Positions 22,801-34,800 of a stretch of 64,000 nt of DNA are shown in pieces. The stretch's first letter is position 1. The number at the start of each line of letters is the position of its first letter. This stretch comes from Aplidium turbinatum. Lineage: Eukaryota; Chordata; Ascidiacea; Aplousobranchia; Polyclinidae. A program made the translations under genes and the position numbers. The notes under the pieces are model-generated. The model saw only the letters and a program-made list of their open reading frames with translations. It had not been told where the DNA came from and made no database searches. The stretch spans positions 22,861,695 to 22,925,694 of the forward strand of contig OU964924.1 in assembly GCA_918807975.1 (NCBI GenBank). The letters run 5' to 3'.

Positions 22801-25800
22801 ACAATGCTCTAGGCACAAGTTGGAAACTTCTACACTACCCCTACTATTTTCTGTTGTGCAAAGTTTCACTGGGCATTTTTCTTTAGGTATATTTTTGCGT
22901 GTTATGTGAGTGAAAGTAAATTTTCCATGGGCCTTTTCTTTCTTACTGTAATACCAAAACTTAAGAAATTTTGCTTCATCTTGCTGTAATAGCCTACTCG
23001 TATAATCTAATTTTGTAACCAACCTTGCCTTATCAATGTTACTCGGAGATCAAAGCCAGACATTGTGACATAAGACTTGAACTAAGTTGCGCGTGCTCCC
23101 ATCGATTCTTAGCGAAGAATTCACTTTTGTTATGCTGATTCAATGTCATCAATCGTTAAAGCAACGTAAAAATCGAAAGTTTTTCTGCTTGAATGGAAGC
23201 TAAGGGATACAGTATTCACATTTTCTAGATGCGTGCTAGAATGCACGGGAAATTATATTCTCGCAATCGCAACAATTGTTCGTGCTATGCAATGACGATT
23301 TGTATCGCTAGTTTCTGTGTTATTTCTCGGCGGACAAATATGACCGATCTAGATGGTACTTCCCGCGGACATCACATGCTGTGACGGCAGACGTGTCCGC
23401 GGTGTCCGCCGTGAATTTCGAGGCCTGGAGTAAATTTTAATAGTTAATTATTTGAAAGTTCAAAATTGCATCGTGGGCTGCACCAAAATGTTCTTGCGGC
23501 CCCACGGGCTGCATGTTTGAGCCCCCTACTATTTAGCAGTGCACTTTAATGCAACTACAAAGGTGTTTTAGGGTCTTGTTTGTATTGTTCTTACTTGAGT
23601 GAATGGAAAAGCAAGATATTAATTAACGGATTTTCAATATCACAAATTTTTAAAGAGTCTTATTTTCCGGGTGTGAAAATTTGGCTGCAGGAAAGAAGCT
23701 CTGGTAGGCCATGCTTGATCACTGGAGAAAATATGAGCTAAGAGGCCTGCAGTGTCTGTGTAGCCTAGTCTCTTTAACACATAATTTGTTATATTGACAT
23801 GGCCTTTCACAAGAATTTGTATCTGTATGATTAGGAAGTGATAAGACTTGCCCTATGGCACCATACATACAGCAGATCTATCCCAATTTTTTTATAACTA
23901 CGGCACTTATGCACACAATCTCATCGACCACTTGGCCAGTTTAAAATGAGTGGTATATATACCATAAAATGTAGCCATGAAATAATACCTTGGTTGATTT
24001 CAAAGTAATTTTGCAAAAACATATAGCCACGAGAAAATTTTGTTAGGTGTAAGAGTATGGTAACCTAATGGCTATGTGCTTGATTGGATCTTATCCTAGG
24101 ACAAAGAAAGCTTCTTTTCCAGCATAATCTTGGCACTTTCGCATACTTGTAGAGGCTTTGAACCACTGACACAGGCTTAGTCACCGAGATTGACAGAGTG
24201 AAGTCTCTGACTGTTGAAGTGTTGTTGGTTGGGAATTATTTCATCCATCAGTTCTGCTGAATGGAGAACAGTCTTTAGAATGCGTTGCTTGAGCGAAGGC
24301 CCCGAGGATCGAACCAGCGCCGGTCTTGAAGCTGCTTTGTTAATGAAGTCATGCACTAACCAACTGAGCTAACCAGAAGTGGTTATTTATAGCACTAAAT
24401 AAAATCACATACATAGCCTATAGGATCATATTATTAAAAAATTAAACCTTCTAAGTCATGCACTATTGCACTACCTAAGGTTTCATGTCACATGGCCTAA
24501 CAATCATCAGGTGCAACACTTATTCAAATAGATTCATTTATATTCTATTTAAATAAGTGTTGTGCCTGATATTATTAGGTCATCTAGCATGAAACCTAAG
24601 GTAGCGCATGACAGCCAGTTTAGGTTTTTTAATTGTATTAGCTCTACTAGCTGCATTGAACACTTTGTTTGCAATTGTTACAATTTATATTTAGAATAGC
24701 CTATAGAATTCTTATATTTATGGAGTGCTTATTGTGCATGTGCCCAGTCATGCATGAAATAGTCAATGGTGAATTTGTATATGCATTAAAAGGCAAACAT
24801 CTATGACTGCAGGCAGTAGTGAATGCGCTATTGCTATTACATAGTTAGATTTTTTAGGAAAACACTGAAATGTCGTAATATTTTTGTCTCACAGTATGTT
24901 TAGTCTGAAATCAAAATAATATTTATATAATTAATTTTTTTTTGTAACTGTAAGACCAGTGGTTCCCAACCAGAGGTCCATGAACCCCTTGGGGGTCCGT
25001 GATAAGGTTACAGGGGGTCCGTGAGTGCACTGAAAATTGACAGAATTAAATAACAATATTCAATTAATATACATGGATGTGAGGCAACAACGTGTACGTA
25101 CGAAAATAATGTAGCGTCGTCAATTGTTTTCCATATATATATATATATTTGGTTAAGAGTTGTGATTTTGTTTTCTTTTTTGTATTTTATTCCACAATAG
25201 CGTTTTTTTTGCATTCCGACAAAGAAAAATAAATTGAAATGAAATTTAACGCAAAATGTTTGAAATATTAAATTGAAATGCTTGCTCACATAAAATCGAC
25301 ATGTATCCTACGTCACCGTCTGTATGCGAACTTAGAATAGGCCTATATTAGAATCCTCAACTATTACAAAATTCCAAATCCAACGACGCCTTCTGTTTAT
25401 TTAGAGAATGTTGTATTTTATTCCACAATATCGTTTATTTTATAGTTGAAATTATCGAAGCTTTAGATGAGTGGGGTTTAGACCTAACCACTGAGATCTT
25501 AAATCATATTTATGACCCCAGAAACATCCATAGTGATATGGTACTTTCTATATTCATAACTTCTAACGAAGGAAGTAACCAAAGGAATTCCAGGACATGT
25601 AACGTCGAAACCCAGGTTTATGCTAAACTGCCACTTAGGTTTTAACTTCATCTTTTATGTCAAACGCTATTTGGCAACTGTATTTTTTTCTTTGACACGT
25701 TTTTGCTGAGACTTTATCTCATTAACCTCTATTGTTAATCATGAAAAATGTTGTTTTGATGTAAAATACTTATTTTGAGCAAATCCTGACAACAAAATTC

Positions 25801-28800
25801 GTCATTTGTACATTGATTCAATGTCATTAATTCAATGTAAAAATGACGGATTTTGCCGTCTGGGAAGACACTCAAAGGTAAACACTGGATAAAATGCAAG
25901 AATGCACAAGAAACGATATTGTGAAATAAAATACAAAATTCTCTAAATAAACAGAAGAATCGGACACACATCTCTCTGTTATCATTTTTAATGTAAAAAT
26001 TCCTTTTTGTGATCCCATTGTCTGGAACAAATCCAAGCTGTGCTGTTGAAATTTTAGTTTTGGTATCAATCTCATCATCATGATTCGGAGTAAGATCTTT
26101 GTTAGATGATTCACAAGGCTAATTGTTCTGTGGAGTGAGCATTCTGTTGCTCCGGTTTTCTTTGGTAAAGTTATGAATATGGAACGTACCATATCACTAG
26201 GGATGTTTCGGTTCCGGTGTCATAAATATGATTTAAGATCTCAGTGGTTAGGTCTAAACCTCACTCATCTAAAGCTTAGATTATTTCAACTATAAAATAA
26301 ACGATATTGTGGAATAAAATACAACATTCTCTAAATAAACAGAAGGCGTCGTTGGATTTAGAATTTTGTAGTAGTTGAGGATTCTAATATATTCTAAGTT
26401 TGCATGCAGACGGCGACGCAGGATACATGTCAATTTTATCTGAGCAAACATTAATAGTTCAAAAATAAATTTAATTTGCTTTTTAGTTTCAAGATCTCAG
26501 TGGTTAGGTCTAAACCCCACTCATATAAAGCTTCGATAATTTCAACTATAAAAGAAACGATATTGTGGAATAAAATACAACATTCTCTAAATAAACAGAA
26601 GGCGTCGTTGGATTTGGAATTTTGTAATGGTTGAGGATTCTAATATATATATTCTAAGTTTGCATACAGATGGTGACACAGGATACATGTCGATTTTATG
26701 TGAGCAAACATTTCAATTTAATAGTTCAAACATTTTGCGTTAAATTTCATTTCAATTTATTTTTCTTTGTCGGAATGCAGAAGAAACGATATTGTGGAAT
26801 AAAATACAAAATACAATTCAAAACTGCAGCCGAATAGTGAACTAACCAAATCGGACTAGCCGAATCAGACTGTAGTCGAATAGGGAACTTGCCGAATCGG
26901 ACTAGCCGAATCAGACTAGCCGAAACGAGCCATTCCGAGACAATTTAGCTTTCGGTGCGTATATGCAATACAGTATATACATCTAATTGAAATGTCTTCC
27001 TTTGATGTTTCAGGCATGGCTTACATTTGGACCGGTTGCTTACAAGGCAGCTACGTTTTATAACACAAGTGTGGATACTATCAATTGGCTGTCCGTCGTT
27101 TTTATGATCGTTGGAATTCCATTTGGTTTTGTTGCAACCTGGTTATTGGACACGATAGGAATTCGGATATCAGTGGTTTTGGGATCATGGTTAAATGCAA
27201 TTGGATGTGTATTACGTGTGGTCAGTGCTGCAAACGGTATATTACCTGGAGCAGCGCTCCCTCTTGTGTTTATCGGGCAAACCATTGCTGCTTTGGCACA
27301 GCCGTTTATATTATTTGCTCCCACTAAACTTTCTGCTTTGTGGTTTCATGATGATGAACGAGCAATTGCTAATATGCTTTCTACAGTGGGTAAGTTCAGT
27401 TTTAAATACCTTTCACACATTTTTTAATGTCACAGTGAAGAATAAAAAGAAATGATGTGTGAGTGATGTTCTCAAATCTCAAAAGTGTTTCTAGGCTTCC
27501 AATTTGTGTTCCCTTTCCTACCAACACTATTTTTGTGAATTTCTCCACTTCGATTGGTGTAGCCTACTTATGCTTACAAATTATGATTGTCGTTATCAAT
27601 TCAGAACAATTTTATCAATGTTAATTTGGTATCAATAATTAATATTTCTTTTATCAAGTCTTCTAAATTTGGTTGACACACTACAGTTGGCATATTATTT
27701 TGCGACAAAGTTGTACATTGAAAAGTGCTGCTTGCTGCACTGGGTGGTAAGCTGAGGGCACACAAAAAGATGGTTCATTTCGCTGCTTGGTGCCACAGAT
27801 ATATACATGTAACTGGGCCATAGTTGTAGGCGCACTTTACCATTGCAGATTTAGTGATTATTTTAATGATCTGATATATTAGCAACAAGGATAGCTTACT
27901 TTTTTCATCACGTTTCTTATTTTTTTTGTTTCAGGTAACCCGCTTGGAATTATGCTTTCTGGCATTTTGTCACCAATTCTTGCCAAGACTGCAAGTCAGC
28001 CAGACATGATTTGGATGGTTAGTTGGGCTTTTGTTGTGAAGTGCACTGTGATAAGATTTTGGGCTTTATTAACACTTCCTTTCCTATCAATAAATACAGT
28101 GGAGTTGCCAATACATGTGACTATGGAGAGTGCAGAGTGTTGTTAAAGTCTGCTTTGTTAATTACACACAAAAAAGTAATCTGTGACATTTTACTCATGA
28201 CCCTTTTGAATTTACAAACAAATGTTTAAATTAATGTTAAATGCTGTTGAGTTGATCTGGTGACATTTGATCATGTGACATCCTATTGCAAGACATATTT
28301 ACTGTTTTTATCTCTGTCTGTTGTCTATCTTTTTTGATTGCTTCGTGTGATTACTGTAGATAGCTGTCAAGTGTGTGTGTACTGCTGTGATGTTACTTGG
28401 TTTTTATACTTGCCTACTACATGCCAGTTTTTTTTAAAAAGAAAAATCCTTTAGCGAAACTTATTACCGGCAGTTTTTTTTGTGGATATATACTGGTCTC
28501 AAATGGTAATCTTTTTTAGTTGCTTATTTTTATCGGCTGTCAGTATTTTTAGATTGGCGTATTCATGTGTGTTTGTCTTTGCAGTGTGCATAACATTGTG
28601 AACAAAGCTAAAGCTACTCTGCATTTTTTGTGAAGTATGTTAATTAAATGTAATGTTACCTAAACTTGTTGACAATTCAAGAGGTCCTTAATTCCACTCA
28701 CGTTTAATGTGTAATCACTTGCGGTGTGTTGACATTAGCTGAGATTGAAAGTTTGGGTGCTTGATAGTTGATGTATATAACTTTGTTCACCTTTGATATA

Positions 28801-31800
28801 TACTATTTTAACAGACAAAACTAGCTTAACTCCCATGTGTTAAAAAGCGATTTTGATAACCCACAGTCTCTCACGTGTCACGCCCCGTCACGCCACGCCA
28901 TTGCTTGAAAACTTAACACTGTACTGTACACGACATTGTGACGTGATTCGTATGCCATTATACCCGAATGACGCATGACCGAAATGTTGGAAGACTTCGT
29001 TAATTCTTGTGTCTGTTTTTGAGGCTGCGCTGTGTCAGGTATCACCAGGGCTGTGGTCGGGCGAGAAATATACCAATCCGACTGCTTGGTTTATGTTTGG
29101 CCGACTGACTTTGGCTTCAGTGTAACCAGATTTTTTTTCGTTTTTTGTCCTTTTTCAGTTTTTTAAAATTCAAATTCACTTAAGTTGTTTTCTAACATGA
29201 AACGGAAACTTTCACAAAAACTGTCATTGGAACAAACACTTCTATTTTCTGAAAGAGCTTTAGAGCGCAATATGAACAACAAGAAACAATATTGCCAACA
29301 GAAGTTTTATTTATTGCATTGTATGTATCAAGTCGGAGTCGTTTTTTAACCACTCTTGCCCTGCCAGAATTCCTTTGACTCTACTGTTCTTGGTATTACT
29401 GTCGCTAGGACAGTATAGCAAAGTTAAATCGTTACGTTGTAACATGTACCGTGTTTCTATTCTAACTGACAAATTTCAATTATTACAACATTTGGCCGAA
29501 ACCTATAAGAATTGCAAATGCGTTGCAACTGTGCAAATCCAAAACTTCAGTTCCGTGAGAGCAGAATTTAGGTTTTGAATTTGTATGTACGCAATGCATT
29601 TTTCGTGAAAGTGGCATTTGTGAACAGGAAGCGTGACCTAAGTTTCGTGAGAGCAGAATTTAGGTTTTGAATTTGCACAGTTGTAATGCATTTGCAGTTC
29701 TCCTAGGTTCGGCCAAATAATTGGAATTTTTCAGTTAGAAATATGGTGCACATTACAACATGATGGGTCATTTCATTATAATAGGAACATTGTTTGGCAC
29801 CACCTAATTTTTATTTTGGCTTAAAACATGCTTCTCACTTTTCGAAGAAGAATGATGCAAATTTGATGAAAATCAGACAAGCGGTTCTCGAGTTATAAGT
29901 GAAATAACCCTTGGTCGCCAGGTGACTTCATAGATGAGGAGCTATAGAAAAGCGGCAATATCTCAAGAACCGCTCAATATATTTGGATAATTTTTACCTC
30001 TACCCCAATGTTTTCTGGGGTGGGCTGTCTGTCCATGAACACTAAAACAAGTTTTAGCTACTACTTTTTGCGGAATGGCCCGTTTCGGTGAGTCCGATTC
30101 GGTGAGTCCAATTCGGTGAGTCCGATTCCCTATTCGGTGATTTTTTTAAATTTTTTTTTAATTATCGGGTACCGTAGCCTAATTATCATTGCCGTTGAAG
30201 GGTTAGGGTCAGGAGTTAGGAACTCAGCGAATTGGACTCACCGAATAGTAGCAGACCCACTTTTTGAGATAAAAAGAAATTGACCTCTTGTCGTTACACA
30301 CCAATAAAACCATGATGCGTAACTTTAAAAAAAATATATTTTTTTAATCGGGTAGAGGAAAGACTGACGAAAAGTTTGGCAAAAACAGAAAAGTGCTAAA
30401 GTCCTGCAAACTAGTTCAAATTGGATGGATTAAGTGCAACCATATTTCTTTTAAACATGTCTATGACAGCACAATGGTGTGATTAAGGGAAAACAAACAT
30501 GACTATGACATCACAAAGGAATATTGAACCTCTTCAGGGAAAATAGAAAACATCAAAATGTTTCCATCTTTCCCTACATTTAAATGTGCTTTGGGCTAAA
30601 AGTTGGGACTTTAGCACTACACTGTTTTTGCCAAACTTTTTATCAATCTTTCCTCTACCTAATTTGCATCATCCTTCTCAGAAAAGTGAGAAGCATGTTT
30701 TAAGTCAATAAAAAAATTAGGTGGTGCCAAAATTTGAAAATTTTGTCTGTATTATAATGAAATGACCCTGATGCGAATAGTCTGTGTCACCGAAGTTCGT
30801 ATTTCGTCGCTTCCACCTTTAATAGAGCTTTGAAAAGACTTAGAGATTTAAATTTACCAGCCTATACAGTATTAGATTATATACACTAAGAAATGGAGTT
30901 TTTATCTCAGACATGTGTCTATAGAAATGAGAAATACAAAATACAATTTTTTTTTCATCCTAGAAATACAAACAGTGCAATCTTTAGAAGCAAATCAAGT
31001 CTCGCCTCATTTTGGTATGATAGCAAACGGATTGTGGCATTCAGATTGGGTCATAAAGACTTGCCAATACATGTACACAACGACACATAGAAGTTGTGCT
31101 AAGTAGTGTCACTCAGAAGGCCAGCAACAGTACTATTGTCCAAATATATGTAGTAGTTGCTTCAGCTTGCAATGAACCTTTATTTTCTATTTATTGCAGC
31201 TTGGTGCCCAGTGTATTCCTGCTGGCTTGGCTATGTTGATGGCAACCTTCGGCTGGTGGTCTAACAAGCCACCTACGCCTCCATCAGCGAGTGCAGTTTC
31301 TGATCCAGAGTCATTCTTTGAAGGGCTGAAAGATTTGGCCAAGAATTATCAATACTACGTGCTCGCTTGGTGCATAGGAGGAGGAATTGCATTATTCAGT
31401 GTTTTAACAACTTTATTATCACAAGTGCTATGTCCATGGGGTTATACAGATGTAAGTTTGGTTCAAATCACAAGTTCATTGTCTTTATGTTTAATCGCAT
31501 TTTTACGTTTTGAAGAAGTGTTGCTGCAAAATGTAATGTTGGTTTAATTAAGATAATTTCAGAAAGCATATGTTACTTTTATAAAAAAAAGCTTTTATAG
31601 TTCACCGACCACGACCGTTTTCAGATAGTGTTGCAAGCAGGTAGAAACTTTTTCAAACTCCCGGTACAGCATCACAAAGAACCGAGTGTTGATAACATTT
31701 TCCACTTTTTTGTTGTTAAAAACATGACAAAACTCCACTATTAACGGTTATCTTTAGCTAGCAAGATGCAGACGACATGTACATGATGATGCATTTTTTC

Positions 31801-34800
31801 TCATTCTTCCAGACATTTGCGGGAACAGTTTGTGTGCCGGCATTGATTGGTTCCGGCTGCATAGGCGCTGCCATCGCTGGCGTTATTGTGGACAAGACTA
31901 AAAAATTCATTGAAGTCACCAAGATCTGCTACATGGTTGCCGTAATTGGTGTGATTGTATTTGCTGTGGTAAGTTTTGGTGTGAAGTTGTAATGTCGATT
32001 GTCGATGCGATTTAACCTTTTTTTTATATACAGTACACGGTATTGTGGTGTTTTCATTGCAGCCATAAAAGGTCAATAATGACATTCTTTTTCTAAATCA
32101 ATTTTCACGATACTAAATGCGAGCAACAACAAAATGTAGGCTTTTGTAATTTATGGCATGGCCCGGCAGCGAAATTTTTTTTCCCACGAGATTTTTGTCT
32201 CATTGATTCTAGTCACTCTAAAAGTAAGATTTTCCGAAAGTGTTTTGAGAGATTGGTTGATTCAGATTGCGAAATAACTATTTGCCAATGAAATTGTGCA
32301 ATGATAATAAAATATAAGCTTTCCCTAACCCTACTTTTTTGAAAAGCTCTTGTGCACCGCAAAAATTAATTTAAAGAAAAAAAAAGTTTGACTACGACGG
32401 GCGTCGAACCCCCGTTCTCCCGATCAGTAGGCAGAGGATGAAACCACTGAACCAACCGTGCCAACGAGAAAATGTTGCATTCACACGGTTTTAATACAAA
32501 CTTTTACCAAAACATGTAAATGAGACAGAAATCTGGTGGGAAAAAATTTTTCGCGGCCCGGCAGAGTATCCCAGGCAAAAACAAAAATCAAGCCTGGCAA
32601 AAGCAACAACCAAACAACAACAAGAAATTGGATTGATTGAATCTTTACAACTAAATTATGCTAATTCAAAGCTTTTTTAATAGTTTTAAGCAAATAAGGT
32701 CAAACTTAGCACTTGATCTAACTCCTTGCTGGGTCATTTCATTATAATACAGACAAAATTTCAAAATTTGGGCACCACCTAATTTTTTATTGGCTTAAAA
32801 CATGCTTCTCACTTTTCTGAGAAGAATGGTGCAAATTTGATGAAAATCACATAAGCGGTTCTCGAGTTATAAGTGAAATAACCCTTGGCCATTAGGTGGC
32901 TTCATAGATAAGGAGCAATAGAAAAACGGCAATATCTCAAGAACCGCTCAACATATTTGGATAATTTTTAGCTCTACCCCCATGTTTTCTGGGGTGGGCT
33001 ATATGTTTATGAACACTAAAACAAGTTTTGGCCACTACTTTTTTGAGATAAAAAGGAATTGACCTCTTGTCGTTACGCACCAATAAAACCATGATGCGTA
33101 ACTTTAAAAAAAAAAATTTTTTTTTTAATTGAGTAGAGAAAAGATTGATAAAAAGTTTGGCAAAAACAGTGTAGTGCTAAAGTCTCAACTTTCTGCACAA
33201 ATTACATTTAAAAGTAGTGAAAGATGGTTCCCTGAAGAGGTTCAATACTCGTTTGTGATGTCATAGTCATGTTTGTTTTCCCTTAATCACACCATTGTGC
33301 TGTCATAGACATGTTTAAAAGAAATATGGTTGCACTTAATCCATCCAATTTGAACTAGTTTGCAGGACTTTAGCACTTTTCTGTTTTTGCCAAACTTTTC
33401 ATCAATCTTTCCTCTACCCAATTAAAAAAATATATTTTTTTTAAAGTTACGCATCATAATTTTATTGGTGAGTAACGACAAGAGGTCAATTTCTTTGTAT
33501 CTCAAAAAGTTGTAGCCAAAACTTGTTTTAATGGTCAAAAACATATAGCCCACCCCAGAAAACATTGGGGTAGAGCTAAAAATTACCCAAATATGTTGAG
33601 CGGTTCTTGAGATGTTGCCGTTTTTCTATTGCTCCTTATCTATGAAGCCACCTAGTGACCAATGGTTATTTCACTTATAACTCGAGAACCGCTTATGTGA
33701 TTTTCAGCAAATTTGCACCATTCTTCTTAGAAAAGTGAGAAGCACCTTTTAAGCCAATAAAAAAAATTAGGTAGTGCCAACCAATGCCTGTATTATAACG
33801 AAATGACCCTGCTAATACTAAAACTGTTCTTTTTGTGACACTAAAGTATCGGCCAAAACATCGGTATCGGCCTAAAAAAGTGATATCGGTATCGGCTAAA
33901 ATATTGGTATCATAACATCTCTAAATAGTACTGTTTTGAAGATAAATTGTTCAGTAGCATTTTCACTTTGCTAGACAAGGAACGCGCAGCCCATGATAGT
34001 TTACTTTTCGACATCGAAGCCGTATTTTGATTTGTACATTTGTACAAGCCAATTCCCATTTATAGCAATTCCTTCAACAGATGCAGAATCATAGCGGGCA
34101 ATGGGTTCTTCTCGCTCTGATGTGTGCGCTGTTTGGATTTTTCGGTCTTCCGATTTATCCGATTGGGAATGAGCTGGCAGTTGAAGCCACGTATCCTGTT
34201 GGCGAAGCGACCAGTTCTGGGGTTCTTTTCATTCTTGGGTAAGGGCCTCACGGTCCTTAAATTTTTTTGCTGGTACTTCGTGATTAAAATTGTAGTTTAT
34301 TGCTCCAGTTTATTGTTAGCCGTCGTTTAATTTTCGAATTTTTCGAGGTTTTTTCGCAAAATGAATTGGTATTTTGACGTTATGATCAAGTTTAAAGATT
34401 ATTCCTCTAAACGCTGCTTCAATGATCCTATGACGTGGCGTTTGGAGGTGCACCTGTTTCAATGTGCTTTCCCTGCAATTTAGTTAGTAGCTTCTAATCT
34501 TTGATCAAGCCTAAAGATTGTAGAAGTTTGAGGGTCAACGACATTAACCTTCCATTTTGACGGATAGCTAAACCCGACGTAAACATAAATCCAATTTAGT
34601 TTTCGTTTGGTTTGAATTATTTTTTTCGATCGATAGTTATTGGTTTGTGCTCAAACAGAGGTATATATATCCTTTAGGCAACTTCAAGGCATTCTTCTAG
34701 TGGTTTTTCTTCAATCTCTTGGACGAACAGTCGATCCTTCTACATTGCCAGATAACAAATGCGACAGCATGAATTTGGGCAAGACTCCTGTGGTAGACAT

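Larger units (their letters stand above)
25250..26800. repeat. Repeated ~280-bp unit, one inverted and two direct copies
   Basis: A unit with acgatattgtggaataaaat, ctaaataaacagaaggcgtc gttggat and ggatacatgtc occurs at about 26290-26460 and 26560-26740 (plus) and at 25270-25440 (minus). Each copy adjoins LINE RT sequence, so it probably belongs to the same LINE locus. Confidence 0.55.

Noticed and set aside
32390-32465. A candidate tRNA gene on the minus strand
   Set aside because: The A and B boxes are plausible but the acceptor ends do not pair and the T arm is irregular; better explained as a tRNA relic in a TIR element.
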